DNA of 64,000 bases from Ruthenibacterium lactatiformans (GCF_000949455.1 NZ_JXXK01000020.1:4531-68530); one strand, 5' to 3'. Shown: positions 54,301 through 63,210, counted from the stretch's first letter. The notes: generated by a model from the letters alone, not told the origin. Numbers and translations: made by a program.

Positions 54301-54302
54301 TT
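54269..54302 (+). terminator. terminator/attenuator before the helicase gene
   Basis: CGGCGCAGTG, 5-base loop, CACTGCGCCG, then TATTATTTT, 30 bp before the helicase start. It could end an upstream RNA or attenuate the helicase gene. Confidence 0.72.
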
Positions 54303-54331
54303 GCCATCAACTCAAACGAGGAGATGATTCT

Positions 54332-56353
54332 ATGACAAACCCGGAAACCGGTTACGAGAAAGCCCACCGACAGGTAGAACAGATTTTCCGGCAGTTTTTT
54401 CCAGCCAGAGGAATGATCACACGCGAAGGCCAGATCCGTCTGTGCCACATGATGCTGGACGCCCTGTTTGGCCTGGATGTGGCCCTGTGTGACGCCGGTG
54501 TGGGACTGGGAAAGACCTATGCCTACCTGGTTGCCTGCGTGCTGTGGCAGCTGCAAAGGCCACGACAGATGCAGCGCCCAGTGGTGATTTCCACCGCCAG
54601 TGTCGCCCTTCAAAGCGCTATTCTCACAGAGTACATACCGTTTTTATCGGATGTTTTAATACAAAATGGATACATCCAGAAACCTATTTGTGCTGTACTG
54701 CGAAAAGGAAAAGAACGCTTTGCTTGTGATAGGCGGCTCTTGATTCGACAAAAGCAGATCGGTATTCGTGGCGAACGGTTCCGCAGGAGGGCCGCCGCAT
54801 TGCGTGCTGCCAACCAATGCCTGGACCTGGATCTTTTGCCGGAAATATCCCGTCATGATCGCCGTCTGATCTGTGTGCCAGAGCATTGCAGCCGCAGCTG
54901 CATCTTGTACTCTGATTGCCGGTATCGACAGTATTTAAAAGATTCTAACGGTACTTCGGTTACCATTCAGGTCTGCAATCACAATTACCTGCTGGCAGAC
55001 GCAGCCCACCGGCAAAACGGATGGAAGCCTTTGCTGAAAGATTATCAGGCACTGGTCATCGATGAGGCCCATAAACTGCCGGAAACAGTTCGTCAAATGA
55101 ACACCCGGCGGATTCGTTCGTCAGACTTGCTTCGTTTTGAAAAAATACTGACCACCAGCCATTGCACATTGGGAGCCCAGAAGCTCCGTGGTGCAAGGAT
55201 GGCGTTCCTGAAAGCATTTGCGCTTGCAGAGAACGAATCGAAAAGGGAAAAATCATTTTGCTTGACAGATGAACGATCCGCCTCCTTGCAGCATTTGGAC
55301 AAAGCAATTCAGGAAATCCTCAAGCTGGAGAACAAGGAGGTACCGCCCGTTTTGAGCAACAAACTGAGTGATGTTCAAGAACTCGTTCCACTCTTCTTTC
55401 GCAGCGATATGACCTTTGTTCGCTATGTGGAATACCATCAGGAAAATGGGGACCTGGCCATTGATCTGTGTGCAGTGCCTTTCGATCTGCCCCGGTGCGT
55501 CTATGACGCGCTCTGGAGGGAGCATAAGCCTGCCATCCTTACATCAGGGACCCTGGCAGTGGGGGAGGATTTCACCCATACGGAACAGCAATTCGGGTTG
55601 GATCGAGGAACATCATTGCGCACACTGCGCATCGTATCTCCATTTAGATACGAAGAAAACTGTTTGCTTTATTTTCCAGCGACACACAGAAAGAAGGTCC
55701 CTTCCAAACAGAATACGGACCGCGTGGCCCATCAGATCCAGGATCTGATCAACACCGCCAACGGACACACGTTGGTGCTGTTCACTTCCTACGATCAGAT
55801 GGGCCGTGTTTATGAAAAACTGAAAGATAAGTTCCCGGTGCCTGTACTGCAGGCGCAGCGCAACCCTCAGATCTATCTGGAACGCTTCAAACAACTTCCC
55901 AACGCCGTCCTGTTCGCCAGTGGAGCCTGTTGGGAAGGCGTTGATTTCCCCGGGGACATGGTCTCCTTGCTCATCATTGTGAAGCTGCCATTTCAGGTAC
56001 CAGACCCACTGGGAGAGGCCATGCGAAAGCAATACGGCAATCTTCACAGTTACATCCAGACTGAGATCGTGCCCGAAATGCAGATCAAGCTGCGTCAGGG
56101 GTTTGGCCGTGCCATCCGCACTGAAACGGATAGCTGTGTGGTGGCAATCCTCGACCCTCGTGCGGCCCCAGGCGGGCGCTACCATCGGGCAGTGCTGGAC
56201 GCATTGCCGGAAATGCCGGTTTCGGACAAACTAACAGATATCCAGAGCTTTTTACAATCAAAGAAAAATCCCAGTTATTTCGAGCCCCGATTCCCTAAGG
56301 AGGTTGATTTTCATGAGGGCAATTTGCTTCATCCAGGAAGTCAGAAACAGTGA
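54332..56353 (+). CDS. DinG/XPD-type ATP-dependent DNA helicase
   Basis: 673-aa superfamily 2 helicase. Walker A is AGVGLGKT (about residues 55-62), the DEAH box is in ALVIDEAHKLP, and motif VI is QGFGRAIRTETD. Four Cys between motifs Ia and II (CVPEHCSRSCILYSDC region) probably hold the iron-sulfur cluster. It unwinds DNA, perhaps for element replication or excision. ATG 54332 has GGAG upstream; the longer in-frame start at 54266 would lie in the terminator. The next gene overlaps its end by 41 bases. Confidence 0.9.
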   Translation: MTNPETGYEKAHRQVEQIFRQFFPARGMITREGQIRLCHMMLDALFGLDVALCDAGVGLGKTYAYLVACVLWQLQRPRQMQRPVVISTASVALQSAILTEYIPFLSDVLIQNGYIQKPICAVLRKGKERFACDRRLLIRQKQIGIRGERFRRRAAALRAANQCLDLDLLPEISRHDRRLICVPEHCSRSCILYSDCRYRQYLKDSNGTSVTIQVCNHNYLLADAAHRQNGWKPLLKDYQALVIDEAHKLPETVRQMNTRRIRSSDLLRFEKILTTSHCTLGAQKLRGARMAFLKAFALAENESKREKSFCLTDERSASLQHLDKAIQEILKLENKEVPPVLSNKLSDVQELVPLFFRSDMTFVRYVEYHQENGDLAIDLCAVPFDLPRCVYDALWREHKPAILTSGTLAVGEDFTHTEQQFGLDRGTSLRTLRIVSPFRYEENCLLYFPATHRKKVPSKQNTDRVAHQIQDLINTANGHTLVLFTSYDQMGRVYEKLKDKFPVPVLQAQRNPQIYLERFKQLPNAVLFASGACWEGVDFPGDMVSLLIIVKLPFQVPDPLGEAMRKQYGNLHSYIQTEIVPEMQIKLRQGFGRAIRTETDSCVVAILDPRAAPGGRYHRAVLDALPEMPVSDKLTDIQSFLQSKKNPSYFEPRFPKEVDFHEGNLLHPGSQKQ

Positions 56354-56690
56354 TCTCACCTTGCGGCAACAGATTCTGGTCTGCCGTAAAGCACTTCGTA
56401 AGCTGCGCTGGCCTTGCGTACAGGAGTTGTACGCTCAGGCAGGAACCGAAGAACAACCGCTGACGCTGCGCCCTGGGGTAATGGATTTACTTCACGCAGC
56501 TGCAAACGATGAGGTAGACGTTTTGATCGTGGTGGATATCAACCATTTACATTGTGGCCGACCCGAACTGGAAGGGTTGCTCGCATCTTTGCTGCAGTAT
56601 GGTGTGCACACTTTCGGTGTCCAGTGCGGTTGGATCGAGCCGGGGGGCCGACACTGGATGGTTCTTCCGAATTACGATTCGGAGGTGTGA
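56313..56690 (+). CDS. degenerate serine-resolvase-like protein (no catalytic Ser)
   Basis: 125-aa protein resembling the resolvase N-terminal domain in length and pattern (DEVDVLIVVDINHLHCGRPE, then LLASLLQYGVHTFGV). The usual catalytic YxRVS start is replaced by CFIQEVRNSDL, and the R-L-S-R motif after the Asp is missing. It is probably non-catalytic, perhaps a partner or regulator of the recombinase. AAGGAGG lies 9 bases before ATG 56313. Confidence 0.6.
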   Translation: MRAICFIQEVRNSDLTLRQQILVCRKALRKLRWPCVQELYAQAGTEEQPLTLRPGVMDLLHAAANDEVDVLIVVDINHLHCGRPELEGLLASLLQYGVHTFGVQCGWIEPGGRHWMVLPNYDSEV

Positions 56691-56691
56691 G

Positions 56692-57132
56692 ATGGAACGC
56701 AAAAAAGAAGATGTGCTTTTCTTTCCGCGTGTCTGGTTGTATGCGCGTACAGGCAGCGGGCATCGATCTGCTGCTGAACAGCAGCTGGATGAACTTCGCG
56801 AATGGGCCAATTGCAATGGGTATTGTATAGTTGGGCAAAGCTGCGAATGTGCAAAGGCCAATTCCTTTTGGCGGCCTGGTTTGTTTTCCATGCTCCGGGC
56901 CGCGCGCAGGGGAGATATCGATGTCGTGGCAGTAACACGACTTTCCCGATTTGCCCGTAAGAAAAGCAAATTGTGCAAGATCCTAGCCAAATTACAGGCA
57001 AATGATGTGACGCTCATTACCACCGATGTGAGTTTGCGGTATCAGATGCATCTTTATGGTTTGGATCGAGTGATTGCAGGTTGCCCGAAAGGAAGGAACC
57101 GGTGTGCAGGAATACATACAGCAGATGCCTGA
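56692..57132 (+). CDS. resolvase N-terminal-domain protein
   Basis: 146-aa protein starting ERKKEDVLFFPRVWLYART. It has the resolvase-like VVAVTRLSRFARKKSKL and LITTD motifs. The first motif reads YARTGSGHRSAAEQQLDEL rather than YARVS, so the catalytic Ser position is uncertain. It lacks a DNA-binding C-terminal domain. It follows the other resolvase-like gene by one base, with GGAGGTG upstream. The pair may have arisen by duplication. Confidence 0.62.
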   Translation: MERKKEDVLFFPRVWLYARTGSGHRSAAEQQLDELREWANCNGYCIVGQSCECAKANSFWRPGLFSMLRAARRGDIDVVAVTRLSRFARKKSKLCKILAKLQANDVTLITTDVSLRYQMHLYGLDRVIAGCPKGRNRCAGIHTADA

Positions 57133-57298
57133 TGGCCGTACTCGAGTGGAACGGGAAGTAGAGGGGGGCTTCGTTACCATATACTTTTCGGAAAAGGACG
57201 ATGGGGATACGCTTGAAAAAGTGAAATCCATGATCATGGATGCCTACGCAGAGAGAAAACACCGTGAGGGTAAACTGTCAAATTGTGACCAGCAGTAG
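57104..57298 (+). CDS. TnpW-like small protein
   Basis: 64-aa protein (MQEYIQQMPDGRTRVEREVE, then GGFVTIYFSEKDDGDTLEKV) with the strand-then-helix pattern of TnpW-type proteins next to TnpX-like serine recombinases. Its role is unknown. The GTG at 57104 has AAAGGAAGG upstream and overlaps the preceding gene by 29 bases. Confidence 0.55.
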   Translation: MQEYIQQMPDGRTRVEREVEGGFVTIYFSEKDDGDTLEKVKSMIMDAYAERKHREGKLSNCDQQ

Positions 57299-57399
57299 AG
57301 AGTATGTTTCTCCGTTTTGGTGATAGCTTTCCTCCTGTTGATTGAGTATTGTTGGGATGAGGAAATAACCAGAACTAAGTGAATAGGGGAGGAACAACG

Positions 57400-59079
57400 A
57401 TGACTTTTTGGGACCAGCATGGTCAGGAAGTGGAAATCTCGCAAGCGGATCAGAAGTGGCTGGATGATGCCTATTTTACTACCCAGCAGATGCGGCTGCC
57501 CGTGGATTCACCGCGTGCCGCTTTGTCCTACCGGGTGTCGACCAAGGGCCAGGTGGATCACGACGATATTCCCATGCAGAAGATTGCCTGCCGGAAGTTC
57601 GCCCAGGAGCATGGGTGGCGTGTGGTGCTGGAGAAGGCGGAAAAAGGTGTTTCGGGCTCCAAAGTCTCCGCCAGTAAGCGGGATGTCATTCAGGAATTGC
57701 GCAGTGAGGCAAGCAAGGGAAACTTCGATATCCTTCTAGTGTATATGTTTGACCGGCTGGGACGCATTGAGAGTGAAACACCCTTTGTACTTGAATGGTT
57801 CGTTCAGCACGGTATTCAGATGTGGAGCACACACGAAGGTCAGCAGCGAATTGAAAGCCATGGCGATAAGCTGATGAACTATATCCGGTTCTGGCAGGCG
57901 GCAGGGGAGAGCGAAAAGACCTCCATGCGAACCAGAGATCGTATCCGTCAGATCGTTTCCAGCGGACATTTCGCCGGAGGCTTTGTCCCTTACGGATATC
58001 GAGCTATTAATAAAGGTAGAGTCAACAAGAGAGACCAGCCTGTAAAAGATTTGGAGATCGATCCAGATGAAGCGGCATGGGTCCGGGAAGTATTTACGAA
58101 AGTGGCGGAGGAAGGTGCCAGTGGATATGCCATGGCACAGATGCTGAACCAACGAGGACTGCGTACTCGCCAAGGGGCGGAGTTCCAGTCTTCCAATATC
58201 AAGAGAATGATTCAGCACGAGGGCTATACAGGATACATCATTACCAAAGCGGCAAGATCGGAGTTTATGCCGCAGCTGCAGATTATTGACGAGGCTTTGT
58301 TCGCCAAGGCCAACGAGATGATCAGCAAGAGAAGCAAAAAGGCTCTGAAAGATAAAAACGCTGCCCAAAAGAGTAGCAATCCAACATTATTGGCCGGCAT
58401 CGTCGTCTGCGCACATTGCGGGGCGAAGATGTCGGCCTTTTTGCATACAGATCGGTATAAGCTGGCTGATGGAAGTATTCGAGAACGGGTGCAGGCCAAG
58501 TACAACTGTTATCAGCGCGGCCAGCATCTGCGGGAATGTGATGGGCAGGCCCTATATCTGGCAGAGCGGGTGGACAGGATTGTGGTTGCCTATGCTGATG
58601 AGCTGTTCCGCAAGATCAAAAGTGAGCCATATGACAAGAGCATTGAACAGAGAATACGGCAGCAGGATGCTGAACATAACAGACAAAAACAGGCTGCCGA
58701 GAAGAAAATCAAGGCAGCCCAGTATAAGCAGCAACGATATGAGGATGAAGTTCTGAAATGTTTGGATGGAAGGAGTGCATTCTCGCAGGAGATGCTGGCC
58801 CGACTGATTGCGCAGGCAGAGGCTGAAGTCAGACAAGCAAAAGATGAGTACGCAGTCCTACTTCAGAACAATGATGACCGAACTACGGTGCAACAGATCC
58901 GCAGTTATTATGATGAATTCCTCGGCTGGGCCAATGAGTTTGATCTCGCCACGGTCCAGAGGAAAAGAGCCATTCTGGCACAGCTGTTCGAGAAGGTGGA
59001 GGTTGGAAAAGGATACAGGATTACAATCCATGTGCGAGGAACTTATAAGCAGTTCTTGGGAGAAGAACCACATGAGTAA
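57400..59079 (+). CDS. large serine recombinase (ICE integrase/excisionase)
   Basis: 559-aa site-specific recombinase. The catalytic domain has Ser47 in LSYRVSTKGQ and MFDRLGRIES. A recombinase domain follows (GFVPYGYRAINKGRV, NQRGLRTRQGAEF), then a zinc ribbon (VCAHCGAKM with a later Cys pair) and a long coiled coil (about 425-500). It is complete. The gene ends 9 bp before a split tRNA-Lys, which is probably its attachment site. GGAGG precedes ATG 57400. Confidence 0.95.
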   Translation: MTFWDQHGQEVEISQADQKWLDDAYFTTQQMRLPVDSPRAALSYRVSTKGQVDHDDIPMQKIACRKFAQEHGWRVVLEKAEKGVSGSKVSASKRDVIQELRSEASKGNFDILLVYMFDRLGRIESETPFVLEWFVQHGIQMWSTHEGQQRIESHGDKLMNYIRFWQAAGESEKTSMRTRDRIRQIVSSGHFAGGFVPYGYRAINKGRVNKRDQPVKDLEIDPDEAAWVREVFTKVAEEGASGYAMAQMLNQRGLRTRQGAEFQSSNIKRMIQHEGYTGYIITKAARSEFMPQLQIIDEALFAKANEMISKRSKKALKDKNAAQKSSNPTLLAGIVVCAHCGAKMSAFLHTDRYKLADGSIRERVQAKYNCYQRGQHLRECDGQALYLAERVDRIVVAYADELFRKIKSEPYDKSIEQRIRQQDAEHNRQKQAAEKKIKAAQYKQQRYEDEVLKCLDGRSAFSQEMLARLIAQAEAEVRQAKDEYAVLLQNNDDRTTVQQIRSYYDEFLGWANEFDLATVQRKRAILAQLFEKVEVGKGYRITIHVRGTYKQFLGEEPHE

Positions 59080-59087
59080 TTTTAGCT

Positions 59088-59168
59088 ACACCATTAGTAT
59101 TGGTCAGTTGGGAGAGCAGCTGACTCTTAATCAGCGGGTCCCGGGTTCGAGTCCCTGTTGGTGCACCA
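59088..59168 (+). tRNA. tRNA-Lys(CTT), 5' part replaced: probable attachment site
   Basis: From about 59105 the sequence is tRNA-like through the end: the D-loop CAGTTGGGAGAGC, anticodon stem-loop GCTGA CTCTTAA TCAGC (anticodon CTT), T-loop TTCGAGT, acceptor 3' strand TTGGTGC and encoded ACCA. The 5' side should read GCACCAA plus a D-stem; instead it reads ACACCATTAGTATTGGT, with two acceptor mismatches and about five extra bases before the D-loop. It therefore looks like one end of an integrated element abutting the 3' part of a tRNA gene, and is probably not functional as it stands. Confidence 0.65.
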
Positions 59169-59169
59169 A

Positions 59170-59196
59170 AAACCGTCTCTTCGGAGGCGGTTTTTT
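59170..59196 (+). terminator. tRNA terminator with TTCG tetraloop
   Basis: AACCGTCTC, TTCG, GAGGCGGTT with one wobble, then TTTT. It lies directly after the tRNA-Lys 3' end, as for a native tRNA gene. Confidence 0.85.
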
Positions 59197-59260
59197 AAAA
59201 GCCGCGCCAAAACGGCTTATCTGCTCAGAAGATTCCAGAAAGGACACAAGCCGCCTGGAA

Positions 59261-59302
59261 ACCCAAAAACACCGTGAGCTGCAACTCACGGTGTTTTTGG
59301 GT
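59261..59302. terminator. perfect 18-bp inverted repeat, bidirectional terminator
   Basis: ACCCAAAAACACCGTGAG, 6-base loop, and the exact complement ending GTGTTTTTGGGT. The T runs are inside the stem ends on both strands. Confidence 0.8.
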
Positions 59303-59310
59303 ATTACTAC

Positions 59311-59403
59311 TTTTTTTTGACTGCGCTTTTTTGAAATCATCAGAATTTTTCCGGAAATAATATTCGCCAAAATTCCACTCAGAACATCGAGCAAAAAGGA
59401 CAC
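59311..59403 (-). other. possible small hydrophobic peptide with a sequestered start
   Basis: GTG at 59403 follows GGAGG by 7 bases and opens a hydrophobic, then basic peptide (MSFLLDVLSGILANIISGKI, ending KKRSQKK after 31 codons). No stop follows before the inverted repeat at 59302, so the 3' end may have been lost. GGACACGC/GCGTGTCC arms flank the ribosome site, and one arm contains the start codon. That arrangement recalls type I toxin mRNAs. Otherwise 59303-59756 holds no gene I can support. Confidence 0.3.
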
Positions 59404-59756
59404 GCAGCCACCTCCCTCCGGCTCCAGTTTGAAAGGGCAGCGTGTCCAGAGTATCACTTTAAGGAAAAGATTGTCAATATGTAGCTCAACAGAAGTCCCT
59501 GCACTATATGAAGGCAAAGAAAAATGATTCGATTCTCTAATTCTCTGCCAGATTAAGGAAGAGAGCTTAATGCAAAAAAGGTTATCCACCTGGATTGCCT
59601 TTTTTATTGTCTACAATAAAAAACATGCGATTAACCCTTTTTCCCGCGAGTTTTTTATCATCCACGCCTACCGCGAAATTTTCGCGACAGGCGTTCTTCA
59701 TTTTAGTTAGCCGTTTTGAAGCAGAGCGCCAGAGGGAATGGCACAGACCGGGCGGG

Positions 59757-60608
59757 CTACTCACCCAAAACGATGGAGGTATCTAACGTAGGGTCAAAGC
59801 CTGTTTCTTCGTTGACAAAGGCACGGCGATTCAAAGAAAAGTTCGCGGGAAGATGCTTAGGAGGATATCCGGTGATTTCTTTAAAAACACGGTTGAAGTT
59901 GCGCAAGGTGTTGAAGCCGCAGCGCGCCATTAAATCGGCCATGGTGATGTCCTCCAGCTGCCCAAGCAGTTCTATAGCGCGATCTACCCGGAGGACGTTC
60001 ATATAACGGGAAAAAGTAAGGCCAGTCATACGCTTGAAGTAACGGGAAAAGTAAGCTTCGGACATGTTCATAAACGAGGCAGCGTCCTCAAAACTGTATT
60101 CGTCACAATGCTGATCCAATAAAACAAGGAGCTGCTTGTAGTGTGTGTGCGTTGGCTGCGCGGTGCGTGCATCAATCGCCAGTTCTTCCCCGCGAAAGAT
60201 ATCCGAAAGCAGGGAAGTGATGAGGGCGTTCATTTTTTCGGCGTAAAAAAGCTGCTTTTTCTGGTATTCCGCATTCAGCTCGTTCATACGCTCACAGGCG
60301 TTGTAACGGTCGGGGAAAATGGGCTTTTTCAGATAACAGGGCGAGTGAAGTAGATTGCCAAATTGTGCGACTGCGATGCGGCTGTCAACCGTGCCGCGAA
60401 TATTGTGGACACGTTCCCCGCAGAAAAAAGCGCAGTCGCCCTGGTGCAGAGTGTAGAAGATTCCGTCCAGCATGATCTCGGCGGCTCCTTCCTGACAGAC
60501 CACCAGCTCATTTTCAAAATGCCAATGGGCCATGTTGCGCAGGTTTTCGTAGCGATGCACCCATACTTGCACGTCCTTGTCAAAAATACGCCGTTCCTGT
60601 TTCGCCAT
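59757..60608 (-). CDS. AraC-family regulator with cupin sensor
   Basis: 283-aa regulator. The N-terminal cupin (HWHFENELVVCQEGAAEIML, LHQGDCAFFCGERVHNIRG) binds an effector. The C-terminal AraC double helix-turn-helix includes FEDAASFMNMSEAYFSRYFK and DLMARCGFNTLRNFNRVFKE. The start at 60608 has GAGGAG 9 bases upstream. It is divergent from the hydrolase-membrane protein gene at 60902, its likely target. Confidence 0.92.
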   Translation of the reverse strand: MAKQERRIFDKDVQVWVHRYENLRNMAHWHFENELVVCQEGAAEIMLDGIFYTLHQGDCAFFCGERVHNIRGTVDSRIAVAQFGNLLHSPCYLKKPIFPDRYNACERMNELNAEYQKKQLFYAEKMNALITSLLSDIFRGEELAIDARTAQPTHTHYKQLLVLLDQHCDEYSFEDAASFMNMSEAYFSRYFKRMTGLTFSRYMNVLRVDRAIELLGQLEDITMADLMARCGFNTLRNFNRVFKEITGYPPKHLPANFSLNRRAFVNEETGFDPTLDTSIVLGE

Positions 60609-60901
60609 TTTGCACATCTCCTCTGTTGATATTATGGCGGATTTGCGCGGCAATGTCAATAAATGTCTATAAAGAGGTAAGTGAATTCTTTCAATAAAAG
60701 AGCAAAGTGTATATATTAAATAAAGGAAAGGTAGTGCTTTTTGTTGACAAAGACGAGACGCGTGAAGCGAAAAGCTTTATTTGTTGTTGAGATAGGAGGT
60801 ATGAATATACGCTTTTAGTCCGATGATGGGAGTGATGCCACAGGACAGCTGGCGCTGCTCTCCATTGAAAATCCGTTAAGAACGAGGAGGAATAAGTAGA
60901 T
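60609..60901. other. divergent control region
   Basis: About 290 bp between the AraC gene and the hydrolase gene. It is AT-rich near 60690-60725, with a TTGACA at 60744 but no matching -10. No protein gene is supported; AGGAGGT followed by a 5-codon frame lies at about 60797. It presumably holds AraC sites, none of which can be defined. Confidence 0.4.
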
Positions 60902-62992
60902 ATGGGGAAATTCACCAACAAAACAGTAGATGGAGCAAAACGGTTGTTTGCGCTTCTGGTGGTGCTGATTTTGCTCTTCAGTTTTCTTGCACATATGTTT
61001 GCAACCAATTTTGGGCGCGTAAAGATTGAGCAGATCAACATTGATGCGCGCGGGGCTCTGTTAGATGGAGAACTGTACTATCCTGTGGGGACAAGTGACG
61101 AAAGTAGCCTGCCGGCGGTTATCGTTACGCATGGAGCAGGCTGCACACACAAGGGAATGAACAGCTACTGCATAGAGCTGGCGCGGCGAGGCTTTGTGGT
61201 ATTTGCTTTCAGCGCCAACGGCTCGGGCATTAGCGAATTTCCCAAGCGCGATGAGATTGGTGCGGGTGAGCAGGACTACAACGCGCGGAATACGCCGGGC
61301 GGTCTGCATGATGCGCTGGAGTTTGTGCGTACGCTGAAATTTGTCGACCAGACCCGTGTCGGCATGATGGGCCATTCCCAAGGCTCGAGAAGAACCTCTT
61401 ACGCGGCGTCCCTCGACGTGGGCTATTATACGCTGAACGACATTTTGATCAATGTGCTATATGAGGAATTCGGCCAGAAATTTACCGAGGATGAGATCAC
61501 GCAGGATGCTGTCGCATTGGCTGAGGAGCGTCTAAACGAAGCTCAGCTTGCGCATTTTAATGACATCAGAGCAGAGAAGACAGCACATTTTGACACCAGA
61601 TTGAAGGCCGCACTTGTCGTAGGCGGCGACGCACCGCAGGTTTCGCCCATGCAGACGGTGGTTGTGGGCGGATTCGAGGTGCGGAGGAATGCACAGGTGA
61701 ATCTGGGACTGATCATCGGTGATTACGACTCTTACATCGGCTATCCCGCCGCCGAAACAACGCTTGAGTCTTGGCACTCGGATGAAACAGTGACGGCAGA
61801 AACTTGGTATGCTATCGATGATGTGGCTGCCACCGGCGAGCAGTTGGGCGGCTTTACACAAATAAGCATTACAGACAACGAAGCGCTGCATGCGGCAATT
61901 GAAGGGCGCGCGGCTCGGGTCGTTTGCTTCAACCCGGAACAACACGCTACCAACCAGATTTCTGTGCGGTCGGTTACAGATGCGGTGAAATATTTTGAAC
62001 AGACTCTGGCATACAACAACGGTGAACTTTTGGCGGACGGCGCGCAGCCAATCAATGCCTCCAGCACGATTTTCTTTGCACACGAGGTGTTGAATGGCTT
62101 GGCAATGATTTGCATGGCTCTGATGCTTGTTCCGCTTATGGTGATGCTATTGTCACTGAAAACATTTGCGCAGGTGAAAGTGGTCGGGGCAGAGACGAAG
62201 ACTTCTTTCGACAAAAAGAAGTATTGGCTTTTCGGCGGGCTGATGGTGGTGATAGGCTTTGCTGTAATCCTGATGACAAACCGGATTTTCAATCCCTTCC
62301 TGCCCTACTTTGAGATACTGCCGCTGTTCTTCAACTGGTGGGTCGTCTTTATGTATCTTGGCTTTATGGGGCTGGTTGCGGTGGCGTTCCTAGCCATATT
62401 CTATGTGCAGGATAAAAAGAGCGGTCGTCCGGTGAACTTTGGCCTTAAGGCCTCCGGCAAATCGGTGTTGCGTTCACTGTTTCTCTCAATTTGCATGATT
62501 GCTGCGGCGTATATTTCCCTTGATGTGATTCGCTATTTGTTCGGCGAGGACTATCGTTTCTGGAATAACGTGTTTGGCGTCATGAAGGTGGAATACTGGT
62601 GGGTGGCGCTGAAGTTTGCGGTGGTGATCTTCCTGCCGCAGCTGGCAATCAACGTGCTAACAAATTATACGGTGCGAACCGATATTCCCGAATGGAAAGA
62701 CACCCTCTTTACGGTTGTGTTTAGCACGGCCGGCGTATGGCTGTGCTGCATGCTGAATGTCATCATGCTCCATTCGGGCGGCGCGGCGCTCTGCAACTGG
62801 AACTCTGCTTTTGCGCTGGTTCTGATGCTCCCGCTTACCACCTATTTATCAAGAAAGCTTTATAAGCTGACAGGCAGTGTCTGGACAGGAACGATTTTGA
62901 TCACGTTCTTGATAAGCTGGGCCACTGTTTCGTCCATAGGGTATAATACCTATATCGGACAGTCTGTTTGGAGTACATTCTTTTATACCTGA
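60902..62992 (+). CDS. alpha/beta hydrolase fused to a polytopic membrane domain
   Basis: 696-aa protein. An N-terminal membrane helix (about 16-35) is followed by an external alpha/beta hydrolase (VIVTHGAGCTHKGMN, nucleophile elbow GHSQGSRR, residues about 40-370). The C-terminal half has about eight membrane segments (ALMLVPLMVMLLSL, WLFGGLMVVIGFAVILM and so on). The elbow is G-H-S-Q-G as in lipases/esterases. It may deacylate a lipid or drug at the membrane. GAGGAGG precedes the ATG by 9-10 bases. It is probably controlled by the divergent AraC protein. Confidence 0.82.
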   Translation: MGKFTNKTVDGAKRLFALLVVLILLFSFLAHMFATNFGRVKIEQINIDARGALLDGELYYPVGTSDESSLPAVIVTHGAGCTHKGMNSYCIELARRGFVVFAFSANGSGISEFPKRDEIGAGEQDYNARNTPGGLHDALEFVRTLKFVDQTRVGMMGHSQGSRRTSYAASLDVGYYTLNDILINVLYEEFGQKFTEDEITQDAVALAEERLNEAQLAHFNDIRAEKTAHFDTRLKAALVVGGDAPQVSPMQTVVVGGFEVRRNAQVNLGLIIGDYDSYIGYPAAETTLESWHSDETVTAETWYAIDDVAATGEQLGGFTQISITDNEALHAAIEGRAARVVCFNPEQHATNQISVRSVTDAVKYFEQTLAYNNGELLADGAQPINASSTIFFAHEVLNGLAMICMALMLVPLMVMLLSLKTFAQVKVVGAETKTSFDKKKYWLFGGLMVVIGFAVILMTNRIFNPFLPYFEILPLFFNWWVVFMYLGFMGLVAVAFLAIFYVQDKKSGRPVNFGLKASGKSVLRSLFLSICMIAAAYISLDVIRYLFGEDYRFWNNVFGVMKVEYWWVALKFAVVIFLPQLAINVLTNYTVRTDIPEWKDTLFTVVFSTAGVWLCCMLNVIMLHSGGAALCNWNSAFALVLMLPLTTYLSRKLYKLTGSVWTGTILITFLISWATVSSIGYNTYIGQSVWSTFFYT

Positions 62993-63060
62993 CGCACTTT
63001 CCCCAGCAAAGACTTCTGAGACAGAACACGGTTTTCGAAGGTGAATAGGAGCTAGGACTT

Positions 63061-63102
63061 AAAAGGCGCGGCGGAAACAGAGTGCTTTCCGCCGCGCCTT
63101 TT
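63061..63102. terminator. intrinsic terminator
   Basis: Perfect 17-bp stem, AAAAGGCGCGGCGGAAA and complement ending in CCTTTT, around an 8-base loop. It ends the hydrolase-membrane gene. Confidence 0.9.
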
Positions 63103-63132
63103 CAAATGCAGGGTGAAAAAAGAGTTGACAAA

Positions 63133-63210
63133 ATGTTGAATGCGTTGCGACTGAAAAGCACCGTCCTGGGCCTTGAATTGGGCTCCACACGCATCAAGGC
63201 GGTGTTCTAA
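63133..63210 (+). pseudogene. N-terminal remnant of an FGGY carbohydrate kinase
   Basis: 25 codons reading MLNALRLKSTVLGLELGSTR then IKAVF and stop. The LGLELGSTRIKAV motif is the first ATP-binding strand of FGGY kinases (xylulo-/ribulokinase-like), which run to about 500 aa. All the rest is missing. Confidence 0.6.

Noticed and set aside
59594..59786. short plus-strand frame near the AraC gene
   Set aside because: No ribosome site or recognisable motif, and it overlaps the AraC gene end; only a hairpin at 59665-59693 is notable.
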